Assembly (NCBI GenBank): GCA_024372495.1
Contig: CP099977.1
Span: forward strand, 4,315,867 to 4,379,866
Origin: Pseudarthrobacter sp. Fe7
GTDB lineage: Bacteria > Actinomycetota > Actinomycetes > Actinomycetales > Micrococcaceae
Direction of reading: 5' to 3'
Length of the DNA stretch: 64,000 nucleotides
Of this stretch, positions 32,648 to 40,785 are shown one piece after another; position 1 is the stretch's first letter, and each line of letters starts with the position of its first letter. Below the pieces are notes generated by a model. That model was not told the origin of the DNA. It was given only the letters and a program-made list of their open reading frames with translations, and did not search any database. The position numbers and the translations under genes are program-made.

Positions 32648-33311
32648 GTGCGTAAGGTTTTTCAGGAAGAGCTCACCCAGGTCGGTGACCAGGCTGGTGG
32701 AGATCTCCCGCCTGGTCAGCGAAGCGATGGACAAGGCCACCACCTCATTCCAGGTGGCGGACGTGGACCTCGCCCAGGACGTCATCGCTGCGGATGCACG
32801 CATTGACTTCCTGCAGAACAGCCTTGATGAGCGGGCCATCGACATTCTGGCGCTGCAGGGTCCTGTCGCCAGCGACCTGCGCATGATCGTAGGTTCCCTC
32901 CGGATGAGCGCATCCCTCGAGCGCATGGGCGACCTCGCCCGCCACCTCGCGCAGCTGGCCCGCCTCCGGTACCCCTCCACCGTGATTCCGGCGTCCATGG
33001 CGGAGACCTTCGGCCGGATGGCCGAACTCGACCAGGAGATCGCCGACAAGCTTACGGTGTTGCTGGAGAGCCGTGACCTTGAGGTGGCGCGGGACATCCT
33101 CAAGGCAAACACGGCCATCAACGACCTGCACTTGAGCGTTTTCAAGGCGATCGCGGCTCCCGAATGGACCGAGTCCCCCGCTACCACCGTGGACGTTGCA
33201 CTCGCCAGCCGCTACTTCGAGCGCTTCGCCGACCACGGCGTTTCCGTCGCCCAGAAGGTCACCTACCTGGTCACCGGCGCGTGGCAGCCGAACGCCACCG
33301 AGCACAGCTAA
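32648..33311 (+). CDS. phoU: Phosphate signalling regulator PhoU, one frameshift
   Basis: Corrected length is about 220 aa, two PhoU three-helix repeats. It links the Pst transporter to SenX3-RegX3 and restrains the response when phosphate is ample. Start is GTG 32648 (VRKVFQEELTQVGDQ) with AAGGAAAGGA upstream. The break is CAGGCTG at 32690-32696; dropping one G gives VGDQLVEISRLV. Family motifs include ALQGPVASDLRMIVGSLRMSASLERMGDLA in repeat 1 and the matching YFERFADHGVSVAQKV in repeat 2. It is transcribed divergently from the two-component genes. Confidence 0.93.
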
Positions 33312-33324
33312 ACCCAAGTAGAAC

Positions 33325-33370
33325 GACGACGGCGGGCTGGCCACCTTGAGGTGGCCAGCCCGCCGTCGTC
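33325..33370. terminator. Bidirectional terminator between phoU and gpmA
   Basis: A perfect 21-bp inverted repeat with a TTGA loop between the convergent phoU and gpmA stops. The stem is very long and GC-rich; there is no strong U tract. Confidence 0.85.
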
Positions 33371-33429
33371 ATTTCACCTTGACGCAGCGCGTTCTTCGGC
33401 CGGAGCACCCGGCGAAGAACCGCGAAGTT

Positions 33430-34177
33430 TTACTTCTTGCCCTGGTTGGCTACTGCCAGGATTGCCTGTTCCGCGGCCTCGGGATCGAGGTAGGTGCCGC
33501 CGGGCTTGATCGGCTGGAAGTCGTCATCGAGGTCGTAGACCAGCGGAATGCCGGTGGGGATGTTGAGGCCGGCGATGGCTTCATCGCTGATGCCGTCCAG
33601 GTGCTTGACCAGCGCGCGGAGCGAGTTGCCGTGGGCCGTGACCAGGACGGTCTTGCCGGCCTTCAGGTCTTCCTTGATGTCCGATTCCCAGTAAGGCAGG
33701 AGCCGCACCAGGACATCCTTCAGGCACTCGGTGCGCGGGAGGGCGTCGCCCAGGTCCGCATAGCGGGGGTCGTGGGCCTGGCTGAACTCGCTGTTGTCGT
33801 CCAGGGGCGGCGGCGGGGTGTCGTAGGAGCGGCGCCATTCCATGAACTGCTCTTCACCGTATTCGGCGAGCGTCTGCGCCTTGTCCTTGCCCTGGAGCGC
33901 ACCGTAGTGGCGTTCGTTCAGGCGCCAGTCGCGCTTGACCGGGATCCAGCCGCGGTCCGCCTTGTCCAGGGCGATGTTCGCGGTGTTGATGGCCCGCTTC
34001 AGGAGGGAGGTGTAGAGGACATCCGGGAGGATGTTGTTCTCCACCAGCAGGCTCGCCGCCACGCGCTGCTTCCGCGCGGCCCTGGTCGTTCAGGTCAACG
34101 TCCACCCAGCCGGTGAACAGGTTCTTGGCGTTCCATTCGCTGTGGCCGTGGCGCAGCAGAATCAGCTTGTAAGTCAT
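33430..34177 (-). CDS. gpmA: 2,3-bisphosphoglycerate-dependent phosphoglycerate mutase, one frameshift
   Basis: Corrected length is about 248 aa, normal for dPGM, which interconverts 3- and 2-phosphoglycerate in glycolysis. The phosphohistidine motif [20 protein letters not shown] lies at the N-terminus, [12 protein letters not shown] near residue 90 and [18 protein letters not shown] near 185. The break is CAGGCTC at 34048-34054; dropping one base restores [22 protein letters not shown] 34177 (MTYKLIL) with AGGA 8 nt upstream is preferred to ATG 34186. Confidence 0.94.
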
Positions 34178-34285
34178 GATTTTCATCCTAGCCGAGCAGT
34201 GTTGCCGCCCGCCCAGCGTTACATGGCGCCGTCTTTCCGGGGACGGCCCGGGACACCGCCGCGGAGGCAGGGATAGGGTTGTGCG

Positions 34286-35140
34286 GTGGTGCAAAAGGCT
34301 GAACGGGTGAACGCCCCGCAACTTTCCGGGAGAACGCTCGCTGCCAGGAAGGGCCGGCCGGTGGGCAACGTGACCCGCGGCACCACCAACCCCAACCGGA
34401 TGCGCCGGGTGGACCGCTGGCTGACGGGACCGCAGGCCTGGCGCCTCCGGTCCACGGCGGACCCGCTCGTCGTGGACCTGGGCTACGGCGCAACACCGGC
34501 CACCGCCGTCGAACTTTATGAAAGGCTCGCCGCCATCCGGCCGGACGTGCGCGTCTGCGGGATCGAAATTGAGCCCGGGCGCGTCCGGGCGGCGCTTCCG
34601 CTGGAGCGCCCCGGGCTGACATTCCGCGTGGGCGGCTTTGAACTGCCCGTTCCCGGGCGCCCTGTCCTGGTCCGTGCATTCAATGTCCTGCGGCAGTACG
34701 AGGAAACCGACGTTCCGGGCATCTGGCGGCTGGTGCAGGACAGGCTGGCCCCGGCGGGCTTGTTCATCGACGGTACCTGCGACGAAATCGGGCGGCGCGT
34801 CACGTGGGTGGCGCTGGACCGGCACCGACCGTTGTCGCTGAGCATCTCGGTGCGTTTCGGCAGCTTCGACCTGCCATCCGAAGTGGCCGAACGGCTTCCC
34901 AAAGCCCTGATCCACCGGAACGTTCCCGGCGAACCGGTCCATGCCTTCATGCAGGCGATGGACCGGGCGTGGCTTGAGAGTGCGCCGCTCGCCTCTTTTG
35001 GCAACCGGCAGCGCTGGGTGGGCATGTGCCGGAGCCTGCGCGACGCCGGCTGGCCTGTCCAGGATGGCCCGGGCCGATGGCGGCTGGGTGAGCTGACGGT
35101 GGACTGGGAGTCAGTGGCCCCGCGTCACCACGGCCCGTAG
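34286..35140 (+). CDS. Class I SAM-dependent methyltransferase (unknown substrate)
   Basis: 284 aa, intact. The AdoMet-binding motif I is [17 protein letters not shown] near residue 70, with an acidic motif II in [11 protein letters not shown] and an FNVLRQYEE region about 60 residues later. The C-terminal third ([21 protein letters not shown]) is conserved in actinobacterial homologues as I recall them but gives no substrate. GTG start; later GTG codons are possible. Its end overlaps the convergent DUF2516 gene by 16 bp. Confidence 0.8.
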
Positions 35141-35478
35141 GGGCCCATGTTGCGGCTTCCGCCGCGGCCCGCGTCCTTCACGGCCGGGCGGACATCGGCC
35201 AGGTACACGGAGGCGGCCACGACCGCCGCCAGGCCGAACAGGCCCAGGGTGCTGAAGAGGCCGTTGCCGGCACCGAACAGCGAAATCACGCCAACCAGGG
35301 CCGATCCGCCGGTCAGGGCCAGCCAGAACGTCTTGGTCCGTTTGCCCGTGGCCTCGAAGGCGTTGGACCGGTGCCGGGCACAGTCAACAAACGCCCACAG
35401 TTCAAGCCCCAGGGCCACCAGGCCCAGGATGAAGAACACCGCCTGCTCCACATACGCAATGATTATTCGACCGTCCAC
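35125..35478 (-). CDS. DUF2516 family membrane protein
   Basis: 117 aa with three hydrophobic segments: VEQAVFFILGLVALGLELWAF, LALTGGSALVGVISLF and LFGLAAVVAASVYLADVRP. The C-terminus is Gly/Arg-rich. This matches the small actinobacterial DUF2516 membrane family of unknown function. GTG start. It ends 16 bp inside the convergent methyltransferase gene. Confidence 0.8.
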   Translation of the reverse strand: MDGRIIIAYVEQAVFFILGLVALGLELWAFVDCARHRSNAFEATGKRTKTFWLALTGGSALVGVISLFGAGNGLFSTLGLFGLAAVVAASVYLADVRPAVKDAGRGGSRNMGPYGPW

Positions 35479-35487
35479 AAGCCCAGC

Positions 35488-36678
35488 CTAGCCGCCCAGC
35501 GTGTCCAGCGCCTGCTTCAAGTCAGCCCAAAGGTCCTCGACACTCTCCACCCCGACGCTCAACCGCACCAGGTTCTCCGGGACGCTGGTGGGTTCGGCTG
35601 AGTGCCGGCGCCGGCGTTCGATCAGGGACTCGACACCACCCAGGGACGTGGCAGGCAGCCAGAGGTCCAGCGCCTGCACCAGTTTGTCCGCAGCGTCGGC
35701 CCCGCTGAGGCCTGCCGAAGGCGCCACCTGGACGCGGATAATGGAACCGAAGCCCTTCATCTGCGCTTTGGCGCGGGCGTGGCCCGGATCGGTATCGAGC
35801 CCGGGAAACCGGATGGATTCGATGGCTGGGTGCGCGGCGAGACGTTGGGCCAGGACCATCGCCGACTCCTGGGACCGTTCCACGCGAAGCGCCAGGGTCC
35901 GCAGGCCCCGCAGCGCGAGCCACGCCTCAAAGGGGCCGGCGATGGCGCCGTGGATGATGCGGTGGTGGAGCAACGCGGAGCGGATCTCCGGGTTGGGGGT
36001 GACCAGCGCGCCGAGGACGACGTCGGAGTGCCCGGCAAGGTACTTCGTCACCGAGTGAAGGACGACGTCCGAGCCGAGCAGCAGGGGCTGCTGCACCAGG
36101 GGCGTTGAGAAGGTGTTGTCCGTGACCACGATGGCGCCGGCGGCGTGTGCGGCCTCCGCGACGGCGGTCATGTCGGCGATTCCCAGCATGGGATTGGTGG
36201 GGCTTTCCAGCCACAGCATTGCGGCGGCCTTCGCGGACGGGCCTTTCGGCTTGAGTGCCTCCTGGACCGCGGCAGTATCGGCAATGTCCACGGTCCGGAG
36301 TTCAATGAAGCCTTTTTGGGCGAGTTCAGTGGCCATCACCAGGGAGCCGGAATAGCTGTGGTTGGGCATGACCAATACGCCGCCGGCAGGGATCAGGGAC
36401 AGTGCCGAACTCACCGCCGCCAGGCCGGATGCATAGAGCAGGCCCGGTAGCGTGGAACCTTCAAGCTGGCCGAGCGCCTCCTCGAAGGGATCCCAGGTGG
36501 GGTTGGAGTAGCGGCCGTAACCGCGGTCGCCGTCCCCCAGGGGGCCGGTGCCGAAGTAGGTGGAGGAAAGGGTTATGGGGGGATTGACCGGCTGGTCCCT
36601 CTCCCGTGGCGGACGCCCGGCCGCCACCACCACGGTCTCGGGTGAAAGGGACGCGGCCTGCTGCTCGGAAAGACTCAT
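35488..36678 (-). CDS. Trans-sulfuration enzyme (cystathionine gamma-synthase/lyase type), PLP-dependent
   Basis: 396 aa from ATG 36678. A Cys/Met-metabolism PLP-enzyme fold with NPPITLSSTYFGTGPL, YGRYSNPTWDPFEEALGQLEG near the N-terminus, VVTDNTFSTPLVQQPLLLGSDVV and the PLP-binding Lys in HSVTKYLAGHSDVVLGALV. SLGGVESLIERRRR near the C-terminus contains the substrate-contacting SLGG-ES motif. Family members make or cleave cystathionine or form homocysteine; which reaction cannot be read here. ATG 36699 is an alternative; neither has a clear ribosome site. Divergent from tmk. Confidence 0.88.
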   Translation of the reverse strand: MSLSEQQAASLSPETVVVAAGRPPRERDQPVNPPITLSSTYFGTGPLGDGDRGYGRYSNPTWDPFEEALGQLEGSTLPGLLYASGLAAVSSALSLIPAGGVLVMPNHSYSGSLVMATELAQKGFIELRTVDIADTAAVQEALKPKGPSAKAAAMLWLESPTNPMLGIADMTAVAEAAHAAGAIVVTDNTFSTPLVQQPLLLGSDVVLHSVTKYLAGHSDVVLGALVTPNPEIRSALLHHRIIHGAIAGPFEAWLALRGLRTLALRVERSQESAMVLAQRLAAHPAIESIRFPGLDTDPGHARAKAQMKGFGSIIRVQVAPSAGLSGADAADKLVQALDLWLPATSLGGVESLIERRRRHSAEPTSVPENLVRLSVGVESVEDLWADLKQALDTLGG

Positions 36679-36811
36679 GGGCAAAAGCGTACTGTTCATG
36701 CCAATTGGGCCGGAAAGTAATGTCGCTTTGTGGACACTGGTCCAGCAACCCGTCCTGCACAGGCCGTCATCGGAGGCCCGGAATGTCCACTCGCCTCGGT
36801 AGGCTTGAGAA

Positions 36812-37522
36812 GTGAACAAAGAGAGGGCCGGCGTATTCATCGCATTCGAAGGTGGCGACGGTGCGGGCAAGTCCACCCAGGCTGCCCGGCTTGCGGCGGC
36901 ACTGGAGTCCCGCGGCTACACCGTTCTGCATACCCGTGAACCCGGCGGAACCCCTGTGGGCGAAAAGCTGCGCTCACTGGTGCTGGACCACGGCAACGGC
37001 GACATTGACGCCCACACCGAAGCCCTCATCTTTGCGGCCTCCCGGGCCGCCCATGCATCCCAGGTCATCCGCCCCGCGCTGGGCCGCGGCGAGATTGTGC
37101 TGACCGACCGGTACATCGACTCCTCCGTTGCCTACCAGGGGGCCGGCCGCAACCTGGGCCAGGATGCCGTACGTTCCCTCAATGAGTGGGCCACCTCAGG
37201 CCTGCAACCGCACCTGACGGTCCTCCTGGACGTTGACCCCGGGATGGGACGCCGCCGCCGGACGGCGGGACAGGCAGCCGAGGACCGCCTGGAATCTGAA
37301 GCAGACGAGTTCCATACCCGGATCCGGGGCGCTTTCCTTGACCTGGCTGCGAGCCGCCCCGAATCGTACCTGGTCCTCCCGGCCCACCTTCCGGTGGAGG
37401 ACCTGGCGGAACGGATCCTGGAACGGGTCGACACCCTGCTCGCGGGTCCCCCGGAAGCAGTGGAGGATGCAGTGCCGCAACCGGCCGTGCCGGGAGCCGC
37501 GATTGACGGCGGTGGCCCGTGA
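36812..37522 (+). CDS. tmk: Thymidylate kinase
   Basis: 236 aa. It phosphorylates dTMP to dTDP. P-loop FEGGDGAGKSTQAARL at residues about 9-24, DRYIDSSVAYQGAGR and the LID region RRRTAGQAAEDRLESE. TREPGGTPVGEKLR carries the DR(E)PGG-type substrate motif. GTG start. The stop overlaps the holB GTG by 4 bp (GTGA), the usual actinobacterial tmk-holB coupling. A short extra C-terminal tail rich in Pro/Ala follows the conserved core. Confidence 0.95.
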   Translation: MNKERAGVFIAFEGGDGAGKSTQAARLAAALESRGYTVLHTREPGGTPVGEKLRSLVLDHGNGDIDAHTEALIFAASRAAHASQVIRPALGRGEIVLTDRYIDSSVAYQGAGRNLGQDAVRSLNEWATSGLQPHLTVLLDVDPGMGRRRRTAGQAAEDRLESEADEFHTRIRGAFLDLAASRPESYLVLPAHLPVEDLAERILERVDTLLAGPPEAVEDAVPQPAVPGAAIDGGGP

Positions 37523-38682
37523 CGGTCTGGGATGACCTCCAGGGCCAGCCAGCCGTCGTCGAACAACTCCGGCAGGCCGCAAGCGGCGAAAACCTGACGC
37601 ATGCCTGGCTGTTCACTGGGCCGCCGGGATCCGGCCGCTCCAATGCGGCCAAGGCGTTCGCCGCAGCGTTGAACTGCGACCAGGACGATGTGGGCCTGCG
37701 TGGCTGCGGGCAGTGCCAGGCATGCCACACGATTCTGGGCGAAACACATTCAGACGTGACGTTCGTCCGCACCGAAAAAGTCACCATCACCATTGACGAG
37801 GCCCGCGAACTTGTAGCGACGGCGGGCAACCGGCCGTCGTCAGGGCGTTGGCGGATCATCGTGGTGGAGGATGCCGACCGCATGGCAGAGCGGACCACCA
37901 ACGTGCTGCTCAAGGCCATCGAGGAACCTACGCCGCGCACCGTGTGGATGCTGTGCGCGCCGTCGCCGGCTGACGTCCTGGTCACCATCCGCTCACGCTG
38001 CCGCAGCGTTGCCTTGCGGCTGCCGCCCGCCGCCGACGTTGCAGCCCTGCTGGTCAGGCGCGACGGCGTCGATCCTGCCCTTGCCGAGCAGGCGGCCCGT
38101 GCAGCACAAAGCCACGTGGGCATTGCCCGCCGGCTGGCCAGGGATCCTGCAGCGAGGGAACGCCGCCTGGAGACCGTCCGCTTTCCGCTTGGGCTGCGCG
38201 GAGTGACGGCCGCGGTCATGATGGCGGACAAGCTGGTGAAGATAGCCACCGCAGAGGCCAACAGCTCCAACGAGGAGCGGGACGCCGCAGAGAAGGCCAC
38301 CCTGCTGGCCACGCTGGGAGCGCCGGAATCAGGAACCCTGCCGCCGGCCATGCGCAGCCAGCTGAAACAGCTCGAAGACGACCAGAAACGCCGGGCCAAG
38401 AGATCCATCACCGACTCGCTGGACCGGACGCTGACTGATTTACTGTCGTTTTACCGGGATGTGTTGGTCATCCAGTTGGGGAACGCCGTGGAACTGGTCA
38501 ACGTTGAGCTGAGGAGTGAGCTGGAGGAGTTCGCCGCCCGCAGCACTCCGGAAGCCACGCTGGCCCGTATGGACGCCATCAACAAAGCCCGCGAACGCAT
38601 AACCACCACCAATGTTGCCCCGCTGCTGACCATCGAGTCCATGGCGGCCAGCCTGATCCAGCCCTCCAAGGAGACCCGATGA
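37519..38682 (+). CDS. holB: DNA polymerase III subunit delta prime
   Basis: 387 aa. Clamp-loader subunit. The P-loop-like HAWLFTGPPGSGRSNAAKAF has Arg in place of the usual catalytic Lys, as expected for the non-hydrolysing delta'. Four zinc-ligand cysteines lie in NCDQDDVGLRGCGQCQACH. The sensor region NVLLKAIEEPTPRTVWML and the C-terminal helical collar complete the fold. GTG start overlapping tmk; its stop overlaps the next gene as ATGA, so the three are one transcript. Confidence 0.94.
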   Translation: MTVWDDLQGQPAVVEQLRQAASGENLTHAWLFTGPPGSGRSNAAKAFAAALNCDQDDVGLRGCGQCQACHTILGETHSDVTFVRTEKVTITIDEARELVATAGNRPSSGRWRIIVVEDADRMAERTTNVLLKAIEEPTPRTVWMLCAPSPADVLVTIRSRCRSVALRLPPAADVAALLVRRDGVDPALAEQAARAAQSHVGIARRLARDPAARERRLETVRFPLGLRGVTAAVMMADKLVKIATAEANSSNEERDAAEKATLLATLGAPESGTLPPAMRSQLKQLEDDQKRRAKRSITDSLDRTLTDLLSFYRDVLVIQLGNAVELVNVELRSELEEFAARSTPEATLARMDAINKARERITTTNVAPLLTIESMAASLIQPSKETR

Positions 38683-40246
38683 CTGCCCGCCCCCTGCCCG
38701 CCCGCCACAGGTCCTTGGCGGTCACGGTCCGCGCCGTGGGCGCAATGGCCCTTGCCATGGTCCTGGCCTCGTGCAGCCTCCTCAACAGCGGTGGCAAGAA
38801 CCCGCCGGAGGCAGCCACGGCCAAGGCCGACCCCTCGATCGTGGCCTCCGCTCCTGCCGGGCTGGAAAAGTTCTACTCGCAGGAGGTCGTCTGGCAGCCC
38901 TGCGAGGGTGAATTCCAGTGTGCCAAAGTAACCGTTCCCCTGGACTACGCGAATCCTGCCGGCGACACCATCCAGTTGGCCGCGCTCCGGGCACCGAGCA
39001 CCGGCAAGAAGACGGGCAGCCTGCTGGTCAACCCAGGCGGTCCAGGCGCCTCGGGCTACGACTTCGTCAAGGACGCTGCCGGAACCCACTTCTCGGCAGC
39101 TGTCCGCAACGCCTACGACCTTGTCGGTTTCGATCCCCGCGGCGTTAAGCGCTCGGCTCCAGTCACCTGCATGTCAGACGCTGAACGCGACGCCTCACGG
39201 GCCAAGATCTATGCACTCGAAACCGATGCCGGGCTGCAGGCGGCACTGGCGGACAACAAGGCCATTGCCGCCCAATGCGCGGCACAAACAGGCCCGGTCC
39301 TGGCGCATATCGACACTGTCAGCGCCGCAAAGGACCTGGATGTGCTCCGTGCCGTGGTGAACGACACCAAACTGAACTACCTGGGGTACTCCTACGGCAC
39401 GTTCCTGGGCTCCACCTACGCCTCGCTGTTCCCGGACAACGTGGGCCGCATGGTCCTTGACGGCGCTCTCGACCCCTCGATCAGCAATGAAGAGCTGACC
39501 AGCGGGCAGGCCCGCGCCTTCGAAAAAGCGCTGCACACTTACGTGGCCAGCTGCCAGAAGCAGGGCAAGTGCCCGCTTAGCGGTGACACCGACGCCGGCA
39601 TACAGCAGATCCGGGACCTGATCTCCTCCGTCCAGCAGACGCCCCGCACGGCCAAGGACGGCCGGCTGGTGAATGCAGCCACGTTTGTCAGCGGCCTGAT
39701 CACCCCCTCTACAACGACCAGAGCTGGCCGGCCCTCACGCAGGCGCTGGAAGCGGCCATGTCCGGAGACGTGAGCCTCATGCTCCGACTCGCCGACCTCG
39801 GTGCCGACCGTGCCTCCGATGGTTCGTACACGTCCAACTCGACCTTCGCCTTCAACGCGATCAACTGCCTCGACTACCCCATGGTTTCGGACGCTTCGGG
39901 CATGCGGGCGGAGGAAAAGCGGCTGGAACAGGATTCCCCGACCCTCGGGTATTTCTTTGCCTACGGCGGGACCACGTGCGCGGACTGGCCATACAAGAAC
40001 ATCCGCACTCCCGCGCCAGTGGAATACAGCGGGGACTCCCCCATAGTGGTCATCGGCACCACTGGCGACCCCGCGACCCCCGTTGACTGGGCGGCGTCAT
40101 TGCGCAAGCAGCTGGGCAATGCCGCGCTGCTGACGTGGAAGGGCGAAGGGCACACCGCCTATGGACGTGCCAACAGCTGCCTCGAGGACTCAGTGGACAG
40201 TTACCTGGTAAGTGGCAAAGTTCCGGCCGACAACAAGGTGTGTTGA
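38679..40246 (+). CDS. Secreted lipoprotein alpha/beta-hydrolase (tripeptidyl aminopeptidase-like), one frameshift
   Basis: Corrected length is about 522 aa. The signal peptide AVGAMALAMVLASCS has a lipobox ending at Cys, so the protein is probably anchored outside the membrane. The alpha/beta-hydrolase core has LLVNPGGPGASGYDFV (oxyanion region), the nucleophile elbow NYLGYSYGTFLGSTYA (GxSxG), an Asp in TTGDPATPVDWA and a His in WKGEGHTAYG in the TAP-like C-terminal domain. Such enzymes remove tripeptides from protein N-termini. The break is a C run at 39703-39707; one more C restores SGLITPLYNDQSWPALTQAL. ATG overlaps the holB stop. Confidence 0.88.
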
Positions 40247-40351
40247 CCGCCACAGCGGCTTCCTTGCACCCCATTTTGACCGGGGCGCGGGGACTCTATT
40301 ACAGTTGACTCTTGCATGAAGCGCCCGGTTCCGCCGGGGATTTCACGCGTC

Positions 40352-40424
40352 GCTTCCTTAGCTCAGTCGGTAGAGCGTTTCACTCGTAATGAAAAGGTCA
40401 TCAGTTCGATTCTGATAGGAAGCT
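40352..40424 (+). tRNA. tRNA-Thr (anticodon CGT)
   Basis: 73 nt folding as a cloverleaf. Acceptor GCTTCCT / AGGAAGC, D arm GCTCAGTCGGTAGAGC, anticodon stem TTTCA/TGAAA with loop CTCGTAA giving CGT, and T arm with GTTCGATTC. The 3' CCA is not encoded. A terminator hairpin follows within 7 bp. Confidence 0.95.
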
Positions 40425-40430
40425 CGGGAT

Positions 40431-40474
40431 AAACCCCGGACAGCCCCTGATTTCAGGGGTTTCCGGGGTTTTTC
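40431..40474 (+). terminator. Terminator after tRNA-Thr
   Basis: Two-tier hairpin: outer AAACCCCGGA / TCCGGGGTTT and inner CCCCTGA / TCAGGGG, followed by a T run. Well placed to end the tmk-holB-peptidase-tRNA unit or the tRNA alone. Confidence 0.9.
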
Positions 40475-40785
40475 GCTGGTTAAGCAGGCTTTTGCGTGAC
40501 GGAGCACAGTACAGCCACCGCCCGGGCCGCTTCAGTCGTCAGCCTTGGTTCGACCAGCGGCAGGCCATCCTATTCAGGATTTCTGACGGGAAAGTCTCAG
40601 AGGGCCTTGAAATGCAGGAGGACACGGCCGAGGTGGCAGACTTCTGGTCCTGAAGCCGGCCATCGATGGTGGGGCAAAGTGGGTTCCCGGCCGGTACAGG
40701 CCAGGAACCCACTTGTCACCCGTGCGGGAACTGCCGGAGCCGGCCAGCCGTGATGCGGCAGCCAAGTGGTCCGGTCAGCCCTTGG
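40475..40785. other. Intergenic stretch without a gene
   Basis: About 310 bp between the tRNA terminator and the convergent phosphoesterase gene. Open frames here (for example 40496-40753) have no start signal, no recognisable motif and unconvincing composition. The only structure is the hairpin at 40677-40714. Confidence 0.7.
40677..40714 (-). terminator. Hairpin downstream of the phosphoesterase gene
   Basis: AAGTGGGTTCC / GGAACCCACTT, 11 bp perfect, with a GC-rich inner part that also pairs (GGCC). It lies about 70 bp beyond the stop of the minus-strand phosphoesterase and is probably its terminator. Confidence 0.65.

Noticed and set aside
32464..32655. Short leader peptide frame before phoU
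   Set aside because: It spans the PHO box and promoter, has no ribosome site, and has no recognisable similarity.
40352..40474. Attachment site for an integrated element at tRNA-Thr
   Set aside because: No integrase, no repeated tRNA 3' end, and the neighbours are ordinary chromosomal genes.
40496..40753. Small plus-strand frame after tRNA-Thr
   Set aside because: No ribosome site, low-information translation, and it crosses a strong hairpin.
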